Positions 50,674 to 58,103 of a stretch of 64,000 bases of DNA are shown here, in pieces (the first letter of the stretch is position 1; each line of letters opens with the position of its first letter). The stretch spans positions 155,830 through 219,829 of the forward strand of contig NZ_JAXOFX010000006.1 in the NCBI RefSeq assembly GCF_034427655.1, in the 5' to 3' direction. The translations under genes were made by a program, and so were the position numbers. Source of the stretch: Robertmurraya_A mangrovi. GTDB taxonomy: Bacteria; Bacillota; Bacilli; Bacillales; Cytobacillaceae. The notes below the pieces were generated by a model, which worked only from the letters and a program-made list of their open reading frames with translations, was not told the origin of the DNA and searched no databases.

Positions 50674-50850
50674 CTACTTTTTTCTCCATATCACTAAACT
50701 TCTTATCATCGATCCTACAAACATAATCCCTGCTCCACTGAATATAAGAATTAAAAATAAGTTCTTTGTAATAACACCGAATGGATATAGGGCACTACTC
50801 AATATCAACAATGCTCCTAAGACTGATAGTGACCAAGCAACTTTTCCCAT
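50674..50850 (-). CDS. Small two-helix membrane protein
   Basis: 58 residues from the ATG at 50850; GGTGGTG precedes it. KVAWSLSVLGALLILSSALY and NLFLILIFSGAGIMFVGSMI are membrane segments; ends IWRKK. Lies between two repeat copies. Unassigned. Confidence 0.5.
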   Translation of the reverse strand: MGKVAWSLSVLGALLILSSALYPFGVITKNLFLILIFSGAGIMFVGSMIRSLVIWRKK

Positions 50851-50895
50851 ACAAACACCACCACACATTCTTTTTATGTCTATCATAACTAATTA

Positions 50896-50960
50896 CGGGA
50901 CAAAAGGACAGGTACCACGTCCCAGCCAAAGCTGGGACAGTGGACCTGTCCCCGTGTCCG
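50896..50960. repeat. GGGACAGGTACC-type repeat, copy 3
   Basis: GGACAGGTACCACGTCCCAG, CCAAAGCTGGGACAGTGGAC, CTGTCCCCGTGTCC. Outer and inner arms are both palindromic (CCCAGC/GCTGGG). Ends a few bases from the ypmS stop. Confidence 0.78.
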
Positions 50961-50963
50961 TCT

Positions 50964-51586
50964 TCATAAACCTAATGTCTTATTGGGTACCTTAATTCTG
51001 AACGAAATATGATCATTCTTTAAATCAAAACTCTGTACCTTTACTTTAAAATTACTTTTGACTTCCATTTGCGTTACACCTATATAAATAAGTTGATTTT
51101 TAGAGTCAATTGCAACAAATTCAGGTGTTTTTAATTCTTTCTTCATGTATTCAAGTATCTTTTTTTCAGGCAATTTCAATAAACCAAGTGACATATTCGA
51201 CACATACAAAATGATATCTCCGTTTTCTTGTACAGCGGGTTCCATTGTGATTAATATGGGTATTTCGGTCTGAAAGGCTTTGACTGACCTTTGACTGACC
51301 CCAGCAATTGAACATTTTCATCAAATTTGACTGTATATTTATCATTTTTATCCTTCATGATCTTATCTACATATTCATTCACTAGCTCATTCAAATTTTG
51401 CTTACTCGAATAAATGATGAATTCGGCCCCAGCTTCCTCTTCAATAAACTCTTTTCTAGGCATTTCGGTATCTGATGCGGGCCACAGTAAAAAAAGGAAG
51501 AAAAAGAAAACGAAGCATACATTCACTCCAACTACGCCTAAAAATAATTGCTTCCATGATGGCTTTGATTTAATCTGTACTTCCAT
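50964..51586 (-). pseudogene. ypmS: ypmS (DUF2140) disrupted by an 11-bp tandem duplication
   Basis: Two frames together make a YpmS homologue. The first (from 51586) has an N-terminal anchor LFLGVVGVNVCFVFFFFLFL, FIIYSSKQNLNELVNEYVDK and DENVQLLGSV, then stops after PKYPY. The second reads VKAFQTEIPILITMEPAVQE, LPEKKILEYMKKELKTPEFV, QMEVKSNFKVKVQSFDLKND, HISFRIKVP, matching the B. subtilis YpmS C-terminus. Between them CTTTGACTGAC is present twice in tandem (about 51279-51300); removing one copy restores a single frame of roughly 200 residues. It follows ypmR as in B. subtilis. Confidence 0.88.
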
Positions 51587-52532
51587 TTACTTCACCTTCT
51601 ATTTTTGTAACCTCGATTGGCAACTCCGTTTCTTCATACTTATTCAAATACTCTAAGACGCGCTGTGCCATTAATTTATACCCAATCGTGTTTGGGTGAA
51701 AATTGTCATCTGCTAATAGGTTGATGCTAGAATGAGAGAATAAGTCCTTTGTAGGAATATAGTTTATATTCTCATACTCTTCAGTGACCAATTCCCCTGC
51801 TTCATTCCAATCATTAAGAATCATATCTAACTGTTCAATATCACCAAAATAACGCTCAAATGGATTATAAAAACCAATCAAATAGACTTGGATATCTGGA
51901 TTTAATTCATTAATTTTATTAAAAATAGCCGTTAACCTTACAACGTATTTTTTTTTTTCTTCTTGAAAAGGCTCTATTTTAAGGTTTGTATAATTACTTC
52001 TAATCACTTTCATAATATCATTTGCACCAATCGTGATTAGCATGATATCCGCATCCTTAACAGCTGATGCAACCTCTTCTGTCTCCAACCTTTTTAATAA
52101 TTGATCCGTTCGATTTCCTCTTTTACCGAAATTTTGTATGGAAATATCTAGATTATTATCTTCAAATGTGTGGTTTAGAATTCCTACATAACCGCCACTG
52201 TCTGTTTCATCTCCAACACCCTGAGTCAGTGAATCACCGATTGCAACGATTTTTTTCCCATTACTAAAAAAAGCAAAAGTACCTTCAATAACTTCTCTGA
52301 CTTTTTCTTTAACTATTTCCGCCACTGGTTTTGCATCAATGTTAGATGATTCTTGTAGTTCTTCTTCCTCCACTGTAGTAACAACAGAAGGAGTATCTTG
52401 ATTTCCATTAACAAATGATGCCCCACTCACACGTTCTCTATTTAGCTGACTAAAGTCTAGAAGAAATAAAGAAAGAAGGGCACATACTAAGATCACACCT
52501 GAACTAGTGATCCAAACCTTCTTATTCTTCAC
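51570..52532 (-). CDS. ypmR: SGNH/GDSL hydrolase, YpmR-like
   Basis: 320 residues from a GTG at 52532 with GGTGAGGA upstream. An N-terminal anchor WITSSGVILVCALLSLFLLD puts the enzyme outside the membrane. GDSL block I VAIGDSLTQGVGD (Ser nucleophile), block III ITIGANDIM, block V DNFHPNTIGYKL (Asp-His). Esterase or lipase-like; natural substrate unknown. Overlaps the ypmS start by 17 bp, the same order as in B. subtilis. Confidence 0.86.
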   Translation of the reverse strand: MKNKKVWITSSGVILVCALLSLFLLDFSQLNRERVSGASFVNGNQDTPSVVTTVEEEELQESSNIDAKPVAEIVKEKVREVIEGTFAFFSNGKKIVAIGDSLTQGVGDETDSGGYVGILNHTFEDNNLDISIQNFGKRGNRTDQLLKRLETEEVASAVKDADIMLITIGANDIMKVIRSNYTNLKIEPFQEEKKKYVVRLTAIFNKINELNPDIQVYLIGFYNPFERYFGDIEQLDMILNDWNEAGELVTEEYENINYIPTKDLFSHSSINLLADDNFHPNTIGYKLMAQRVLEYLNKYEETELPIEVTKIEGEVNGSTD

Positions 52533-52768
52533 GCAGTCCTCACCCACTTGTTTATATGTTAAAATATCTAAATTAGTTTCTACATTAAAAAAAGCTAACA
52601 AATTATTTTAACATCCATACAGGATAAAAGTAATGGAATATTTTATAAAACATTAAAACATAGGACAGACCTGTTGATGTTATTGTAATGTTGTAACAAC
52701 TAGAATCTGTAGTTTATTTTTTATGTTAAACATAAACTTGCTATCAATTTAACAAATTTAAACATAAA

Positions 52769-52806
52769 AGAGACCCTATATCTATACAATATCTGGGTCC
52801 CTTAAT
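52769..52806 (-). terminator. Hairpin terminator of the coiled-coil gene
   Basis: AAGAGACCCTATAT pairs with ATATCTGGGTCCCTT with one mismatch; minus strand continues TTTTATG. The remaining 52533-52971 has no other feature I can support. Confidence 0.55.
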
Positions 52807-52971
52807 TGCATTTATTCATTTGTGAGTTTGGACAGATTTTTGTTGGTTTATCTTGTTTTAGGAGGTACTTCGCAGCTTGTTTGGAGTACATTAGATTACA
52901 CATAATCATCTTCTCCAAATTAATTGTATATTAGACTATTGTTTCGAATTGCGTAATAATAAAATTAAAAT

Positions 52972-53232
52972 TTAATTTTCTATTCGCTTTTCAAGGTTAA
53001 ACAGTCGCTTGTCCATTTCTGTTAACCTGTTATTTAGATATTCGACTTCAAATTCCGTTTTCTTATTAGTCACTTTCAACATTCCAACCACGTCTTCAGT
53101 TTGTGAAGCCTCGATTCTGTTTACGGTTCCTTTAATTTCTTGTATTTCGGTTTTTACCTCTTTAATATCGGTTTTTACCTCTTTCATATCCTTTTGTAGT
53201 TCCAATAAGACTTCTAAAATTTGTTTATCCAT
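52972..53232 (-). CDS. Small coiled-coil protein
   Basis: 86 residues from the ATG at 53232 (GGTGAACGG before it). Almost entirely heptad-patterned: LLELQKDMKEVKTDIKEVKT, EIQEIKGTVNRIEASQTEDV, VEYLNNRLTEMDKRLFNLEK. The KEVKTDIKEVKTEI part is an internal 7-residue repeat. Similar small coiled coils occur widely in Bacillus beside membrane or sigma-factor genes; role unknown. Confidence 0.62.
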   Translation of the reverse strand: MDKQILEVLLELQKDMKEVKTDIKEVKTEIQEIKGTVNRIEASQTEDVVGMLKVTNKKTEFEVEYLNNRLTEMDKRLFNLEKRIEN

Positions 53233-53321
53233 TCCGTTCACCATCCATTTGTTTTTATTATAAAGGATTTTATAGCTTCTTTCTACACTTATTAAGAATT
53301 ACTTCACTCTTACCCCATACT

Positions 53322-53543
53322 TTACCTGCTTCGGAATATTTGCCCTAACCAGCCCGTTAGCACAAGAAATTCCTCCACTGTTTCTGTCTCATTCTTTTCC
53401 TTCCCATCTGTTTTATCCTTATATTTAAATGTTACACATATGATATACCTCGATACGATTGAGTCCAATCGCAGGTCAACGAATATAACGGCCATATATC
53501 GTAACTGCTCTTTTACATTTCCCTTCTGTTTTGGGGCATGCAC
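53322..53543 (-). CDS. Uncertain hypothetical protein (may be a gene remnant)
   Basis: 73 residues with a GTG start lacking a site; the frame continues upstream as RLQKAFNNNVEGFYVHAPKQ without a good start. EQLRYMAVIFVDLRLDSIVS and YIICVTFKYKDKTDGK look protein-like. A CCGTTAG trace (53343-53366) overlaps its 3' end. Probably the distal part of a damaged gene. Confidence 0.35.
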   Translation of the reverse strand: MHAPKQKGNVKEQLRYMAVIFVDLRLDSIVSRYIICVTFKYKDKTDGKEKNETETVEEFLVLTGWLGQIFRSR

Positions 53544-53606
53544 ATAGAAGCCTTCAACATTATTGTTGAACGCCTTTTGTAATCGTGGTTCTAATCCCTG
53601 TCATGT

Positions 53607-53900
53607 TTAAACTTGTTTACGAATGAATAAGACAAAATGCCTTTCCACATTTCTGACAAGAGTTGAACAAACTCTATTATTTTTTCGGTATATAGAAAAA
53701 ATAACAAGTCCCATAGTTCCTACGGATGAACCAACAATTACACCTGTGAGACAGACCTCGTCTTTCTTTGCAACATTAGAACTCTCCTCTATTTTAGGAA
53801 AATGCAATGCGAAAATAAATTTAATGGAATGAGTTCGTGGAAATAGTATAAACAAATGGACGGGGCTTATCGTTTCTTTTAGACAATAGGAACCGCCCAC
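53607..53900 (-). CDS. Uncertain hypothetical protein
   Basis: 97 residues, GTG start, no clear ribosome site. One hydrophobic stretch CLTGVIVGSSVGTMGLVIFS. It ends shortly before the 53322-53543 frame in the same direction; the two may be pieces of one degraded locus. Family unknown. Confidence 0.3.
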   Translation of the reverse strand: MGGSYCLKETISPVHLFILFPRTHSIKFIFALHFPKIEESSNVAKKDEVCLTGVIVGSSVGTMGLVIFSIYRKNNRVCSTLVRNVERHFVLFIRKQV

Positions 53901-53905
53901 CTGTT

Positions 53906-54055
53906 TTAATGTTCATATGTAATATCTGCAGAATTGTCATAATCAGAACGAAATCCATCTATTTGATAAGACACACTCTGAATATCGGCATTATTTTCTA
54001 AAGCTTCTTTCAAGTTCCTTCTTTTATAACTAGATTGCTCGTTTCTTGACTTCAT
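53906..54055 (-). CDS. Small hydrophilic protein
   Basis: 49 residues, ATG at 54055 with TTGGAG upstream. MKSRNEQSSYKRRNLKEALE, NNADIQSVSYQIDGFRSDYD, NSADITYEH. Basic first half, acidic second half. It stops just before the uncertain 53607-53900 frame. Unassigned. Confidence 0.45.
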   Translation of the reverse strand: MKSRNEQSSYKRRNLKEALENNADIQSVSYQIDGFRSDYDNSADITYEH

Positions 54056-54292
54056 TAAATGATCTCCAATTTATATTTTCTTCATTATTATTCCAAAACA
54101 AACAAGCAAAAATGTACCCTATCAGCCTACTTTTCCCCTTATTTGATTATTTTTGGCTTCAAATCTCTAACTTTTTGCTGTATTTTCTACGTTTTTACAA
54201 GATTAGGCATTTCGACAGAATTTTTTTATCTGGTTATATTTAGCCTACCCTGGAATACATTTGGTAAGCGCGCTTTCCTGAAAGGGATTGTT

Positions 54293-54370
54293 ATGGAGAG
54301 CTTTAATCAATTAATGAAAAAATATGAACCGATGATTTGGAAAATTATTCAAACGTTACACAATTTATAA
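54293..54370 (+). pseudogene. Truncated sigma-70 family sigma factor (N-terminus only)
   Basis: AAAGGGA precedes an ATG at 54293 opening only 25 codons: MESFNQLMKKYEPMIWKIIQ-TLHNL, then TAA. The segment matches the beginning (region 1.2/2.1) of SigH-like/ECF-type sigma factors of Bacillus, in which it is followed by region 2. The rest of the protein is absent downstream. Upstream plus-strand frames without a site are not counted. Confidence 0.55.
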
Positions 54371-54503
54371 TACGATATTGACGACTACTAAAACCATTTA
54401 GTATTTTTCTTCACTCTAACATTCATTAAATTATTGCTAAAAAAACAAAGGGACGCTTCTGTTCGGCATCCGAAAAGTTAGATTTCACTCTATCTTTTAG
54501 GGA

Positions 54504-54683
54504 TCACATCGTAATTAAACCACAACCACCGTCCCCTTGTTGACTCGCTCCGCCCAATTCCTTTGCATCCACCATACCCATAAAAATAACATCTTCCTTT
54601 TCATAATCACTGATATAAAAATAGGCATTCAACGATCTTTTTGTCGCCACACTATCTAGAGTATCTTCAAAGAGATCAAACAC
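54504..54683 (-). CDS. Hypothetical small protein or gene fragment
   Basis: 59 codons from a GTG at 54683 without a convincing site: FDLFEDTLDSVATKRSLNAY, FYISDYEKEDVIFMGMVDAK, ELGGASQQGDGGCGLITM. The composition is protein-like; it may be the 3' end of a lost gene. Unassigned. Confidence 0.35.
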   Translation of the reverse strand: MFDLFEDTLDSVATKRSLNAYFYISDYEKEDVIFMGMVDAKELGGASQQGDGGCGLITM

Positions 54684-54693
54684 ACTCTAGAAG

Positions 54694-54745
54694 AGGCTGC
54701 TCCAAAAGGGTTGCATCAACCTTTTAAGTGCCGCCTCTCTTTCAG
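54694..54745. terminator. Large hairpin between minus-strand genes
   Basis: GAGGC...GCCTC outer arms with inner AAAAGGGTTG / CAACCTTTT; a typical Bacillus intergenic terminator just past the SDR stop. Confidence 0.65.
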
Positions 54746-54767
54746 TTTATTCCATTTAAACTGCTGA

Positions 54768-55979
54768 TTATGAATGAGTAGATTCCCCACCGTCTACATG
54801 AAGCACTTGGCCTGTAACGAAACGAGAATCATCAGAAGCTAAATACACATATGTTGGGGCAAGTTCAAATGGATGGGCTACCCGTTGCATCGGGTTAGAG
54901 GCACCATATACAGCAACCTGGTCTGATGAGAAGCTAGCTGCGATAAGAGGTGTCCAAATCCGCCCAGGTGCTACAGCATTAACCCGGATCCCTCTATTTA
55001 CCACATTTTTTGCCAATGCGCGCGTGAATCCCACGTTAGCTCCCTTTGTTGCAGTGTAATCAATCATTTGTTTTTCTCCAACATAAGTCACTACAGAAGA
55101 AGTTTGGATGATTGAACTTCCCGGTTTCATGTATGGAAGTGCTGCTCTGGTTGTATAGAAGTGGGAATAGATATTCACCTTAAATGTATCATCGAATTGC
55201 TGGTCCGTAATGTCCGTTAGGCTCTTTTGCTGGAACTGGATCCCTACATGGTTGCAGAGGACATCCAGACGGCCAAATGTCCTTATGGTTTGCTCTACAA
55301 TTGCAACACACTGCTGTTTATCCCGCAAGTCACCCGGCATTAACAAACAACGCTGACCGAGTTGTTCGATCCTCGTTCTAGTTCGGTTTGCATCCTCATG
55401 TTCATTTAAATAAGCGATGGCTACGTCCGCGCCTTCTTTGGCAAATGCAATTGCGACTGCCGCCCCAATTCCGCTGTCACCACCTGTAATAAGCGCGACC
55501 TTTCCTTTTAATTTTCCGCTGCCCTTGTAATTTGGGTTTTCTATGATCGGCCGGGGCACCATTAAACCTTCTACACCTGGATGAAAGAGCTGGCGCTGTT
55601 CCGGCAAATTCAACGGAATTTCCTCATACCTAGTTATTTTCCCATAGTTAGGGTACATCGGGTATGGGTGTTCCACTTTGTTTGCATCAAATGCTTGTTG
55701 CAGCTGTTGGATTTGCTGCAGCTTCATTTGATTCTTCGTACCCATTACATGATTTTTTTGATATTGGCCCATTACGTTGTCCCCTGGATACTGACCCATT
55801 TGTGACATGTGATATTGAGGCATTTGAGGCATCTGGTAATAAGGAATCTGATTCGCTTGTTGCATATAATTCATTTGCGGTTGGTGCATTGGGTCCATGG
55901 AATCCATTTGATTCACAGAAACCATATCTTGCATTTGATCCATCCGTGGCATTTGGCGATCTATCTTATCTTGACTCAT
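54768..55979 (-). CDS. SDR oxidoreductase with Met/Gln-rich N-terminal extension
   Basis: 403 residues from the ATG at 55979 (CAGGAGG upstream). The first 90 residues are low-complexity with 17 Met and about 20 Gln (QMNYMQQANQIPYYQMPQMP). Then a general-stress type SDR (YhdF/YghA-like): LITGGDSGIGAAVAIAFAKE for NADP, catalytic S near 295, Y308 and K312 in DYTATKG. The usual N-N-A-G is C-N-H-V-G. The family reduces aldehydes or sugars; the Met-rich tail is absent from common relatives and may be a metal- or oxidant-binding segment. Confidence 0.8.
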   Translation of the reverse strand: MSQDKIDRQMPRMDQMQDMVSVNQMDSMDPMHQPQMNYMQQANQIPYYQMPQMPQYHMSQMGQYPGDNVMGQYQKNHVMGTKNQMKLQQIQQLQQAFDANKVEHPYPMYPNYGKITRYEEIPLNLPEQRQLFHPGVEGLMVPRPIIENPNYKGSGKLKGKVALITGGDSGIGAAVAIAFAKEGADVAIAYLNEHEDANRTRTRIEQLGQRCLLMPGDLRDKQQCVAIVEQTIRTFGRLDVLCNHVGIQFQQKSLTDITDQQFDDTFKVNIYSHFYTTRAALPYMKPGSSIIQTSSVVTYVGEKQMIDYTATKGANVGFTRALAKNVVNRGIRVNAVAPGRIWTPLIAASFSSDQVAVYGASNPMQRVAHPFELAPTYVYLASDDSRFVTGQVLHVDGGESTHS

Positions 55980-56168
55980 GGCAAACCTCCTGATAGTAAA
56001 CGTTCTGTTTACAGTATGATGGGCAGAAAAGTGAAGTGCCTGTTTCCAATCCACAAATTATATTAAAGGGTACCTGTTCCAGACTATCTTGGAAACAAAG
56101 ACTTGCTCCTCAATGATGGGCTTTGAATAAGGTAAAACGTAAGATAAAATATCAAGGAGGCTGCTATT

Positions 56169-56333
56169 TTGCGATTCGAATTTAATCCGGAAGTAAAATT
56201 ATTGCTGGTAAACTATTCCGATGAAAAAGTAAGGATGGATTATATCAATCATTCCTGGCCAATGTCTGAAATAGGATGGAGACCTCCATTCTATACAAAC
56301 CCTCGTTATGGTTTTAATTACTCTATCATTTAG
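56169..56333 (+). CDS. Small hypothetical protein, TTG start
   Basis: 54 residues from TTG 56169 after AAGGAGG. RFEFNPEVKLLLVNYSDEKV, RMDYINHSWPMSEIGWRPPF, YTNPRYGFNYSII. Rich in aromatics and Pro. A terminator follows 96 bp later. Possibly spore-related given the neighbourhood, but unassigned. Confidence 0.5.
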   Translation: MRFEFNPEVKLLLVNYSDEKVRMDYINHSWPMSEIGWRPPFYTNPRYGFNYSII

Positions 56334-56428
56334 CAAGTTTATATTTTTTAGGTTTAGGTCAGTTAAAGGATAATCAAAAGTCAATCTGGGCATATTCCTA
56401 CTTGCAAAAGTTCAAAAACGTCGAAAAG

Positions 56429-56465
56429 CCTGTATTATGGAGTAATCTCTAATACAGGTATTTTT
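56429..56465 (+). terminator. Rho-independent terminator
   Basis: CCTGTATTA (56429-56437) and TAATACAGG (56450-56458), 9-bp perfect stem, then TATTTTTG. The other parts of 56334-56764 show nothing supported. Confidence 0.72.
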
Positions 56466-56764
56466 GATTTCAGATAGATTAATAGCGCTTTGTTTGAAAG
56501 TGGTCCGAATGAGTTATTGCAATTTGGAACTCTTTCATGTGTGAAGGATATTTCGAACTAAAAACTATCGAATTAGTACATAGGCTGACCGTAATAATAT
56601 AATCAAAATTCTTGGAAATAGTCTTAAAGAAGAGTAATGAATTGAGGGAATAACGCTGAATGTTTCAAAAAGCTGATTAAATTATTATCTAACTGCAATT
56701 GAATAAAAATAAGTTTCAAGAGAAAGATATTGTTGCAGCATTAATAGAAAAGGCGGTGATATTA

Positions 56765-56914
56765 ATGTATCGTAATAATAATCTGGCTGGTTTAGGAATA
56801 ATTGCAATCCTTATAACATCTATTTACACTGCAATTTTAGCTTCACTACTTATGAAAACTAAAGAACGGGTTGATTATATTTATCATAAGGAACGTTCAA
56901 ATAAAGATGTTTAA
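56765..56914 (+). CDS. Small single-span membrane protein
   Basis: 49 residues from the ATG at 56765, GGCGGTGAT upstream; the 22 codons before it have no site. YRNNNLAGLGIIAILITSIY, TAILASLLMKTKERVDYIYH. One membrane helix and a charged C-terminal tail. Terminator directly follows. Unassigned. Confidence 0.5.
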   Translation: MYRNNNLAGLGIIAILITSIYTAILASLLMKTKERVDYIYHKERSNKDV

Positions 56915-56918
56915 ATAC

Positions 56919-56946
56919 GGCGATGACTTCATCGCCTTTATTATTT
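56919..56946 (+). terminator. Rho-independent terminator
   Basis: GGCGAT-GACTTC-ATCGCC hairpin followed by TTTATTATTT. Confidence 0.7.
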
Positions 56947-57237
56947 ATTAATCACTAATTAATCACCCTTTCTTTACTACGCAGTTATTCTCTACTACGT
57001 AATAACATCCCACCCGATACCCGAAACAAGTTAATACACAGCTTGTTAAATATAAAAAGGGTTGGAATTGGAAAACCACTTTTTATTCGCTTTCTTTTTC
57101 CTTATTTATTGGTCAGAATTTCAATGTCTGTTATAAGACGTTTCTTTAATAATAATTATGATTTTTCTTAGATGAAGGTTCTTAATCAAAATAAGAGTAC
57201 AAAGGTTGAGGCGTTTCTTATTCCTTTCGTATCATAA
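56947..57237. other. Gene-free stretch with one doubtful micro-ORF
   Basis: A 21-codon plus-strand frame (57172-57237, MKVLNQNKSTKVEAFLIPFV-S) ends directly at the hairpin at 57238 but has no ribosome site. Nothing else supported. Confidence 0.25.
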
Positions 57238-57270
57238 GTTCAACCAGATATTTCTGGTTGAACATTTTTG
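57238..57270 (+). terminator. Rho-independent terminator
   Basis: GTTCAACCAG (57238-57247) and CTGGTTGAAC (57254-57263), 10-bp perfect stem, then ATTTTTG. Confidence 0.72.
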
Positions 57271-57412
57271 TAGCTATTAGAAAAAAACCGCCACAGCAAT
57301 CATCCTCAGCTATCACAATAAATGAATTCCCCAATTATGAATATTCCAACCTTTATAGCTAATTAACGAATTTTAAAAAACATTAAAGAATGTTTCTCTC
57401 CTATTTTGGAAC

Positions 57413-57430
57413 AATACAATTGATTGTATT
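57413..57430. promoter_or_regulatory. Inverted repeat upstream of the yra spore-coat operon
   Basis: AATACAAT-TG-ATTGTATT, an 8-2-8 perfect inverted repeat 25 bp before the yraG start codon. It may be an operator or lie at the transcription start; no SigE/SigG/SigK consensus is obvious. Confidence 0.45.
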
Positions 57431-57454
57431 AAGGAATAAGGAGGTACATTAGAA

Positions 57455-57700
57455 ATGGATAATCAAAAATTAGCCGATCATGAATCATTGGATTTACACG
57501 AAATTATTAATTTCAAAACCCTTTGCTTAGCGAAATCAAAACTAATGCAAGGACTCGTATTTGATCAGGATTTGAGAGCATTAATGCAAAAAGATGTTGA
57601 ACAATCCATGCAAGCGCTTGGAGAATTACAGGCAGTTTATCAACGTGCACCTTTTGAAGCTCCTGTTCCTCAAAACCGGCCAACACCAATAGTAAATTGA
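57455..57700 (+). CDS. yraG: Spore coat protein, YraG-like
   Basis: 81 residues, RBS AAGGAGG. LHEIINFKTLCLAKSKLMQG, MQKDVEQSMQALGELQAVYQ, Pro-rich end APFEAPVPQNRP. Small helical coat protein of the YraE/YraG type. First gene of a five-gene unit in the B. subtilis order yraG-yraF-adhB-yraE-yraD. Confidence 0.78.
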   Translation: MDNQKLADHESLDLHEIINFKTLCLAKSKLMQGLVFDQDLRALMQKDVEQSMQALGELQAVYQRAPFEAPVPQNRPTPIVN

Positions 57701-57716
57701 TAAGGAGGCAAATTCA

Positions 57717-58085
57717 TTGAATCATGACTATTTAGACCCTATAAACTCGCTTCACGTACCCGAGCTAGCAGATACCACATTTGCGATGGATTTACTTCTT
57801 CGTGCCAAAGAAGGTGTACGAAATATTGCTGTCGCACTAACGGAGTCTGCATCACCTGACGTTAGAACCATCTTACGAAACCAATTAATGCAAGGTATTG
57901 CCATGCACCAAGAAATAACAGAACTAATGATTAATAAAAAATGGTTCCATCCATACGAACTAAGTGAACAGTATAAACTAGACCAACTCTCTGCTAACAA
58001 CACAATGATGATTGCCAAAATGAACCTATTTCCTGTTGAGACCAATAGAAAAGGTATGTTTGACCGGACACCGGATGATCACTAA
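57717..58085 (+). CDS. yraF: Spore coat protein with CotF-type domain, YraF-like
   Basis: 122 residues, TTG start after AAGGAGG. CotF-like four-helix ferritin-type pattern: TTFAMDLLLRAKEGVRNIAV, ALTESASPDVRTILRNQLMQ, GIAMHQEITELMINKKWFHP. Sixteen bases after yraG. Forms part of the spore coat in related organisms. Confidence 0.8.
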   Translation: MNHDYLDPINSLHVPELADTTFAMDLLLRAKEGVRNIAVALTESASPDVRTILRNQLMQGIAMHQEITELMINKKWFHPYELSEQYKLDQLSANNTMMIAKMNLFPVETNRKGMFDRTPDDH

Positions 58086-58103
58086 CACTGGAGGCTGTAA
58101 CCA

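Noticed and set aside
54059..54292. Upstream extension of the truncated sigma frame
   Set aside because: Phe/Leu-rich AT-driven translation without a site; the sigma homology begins at the ATG at 54293.
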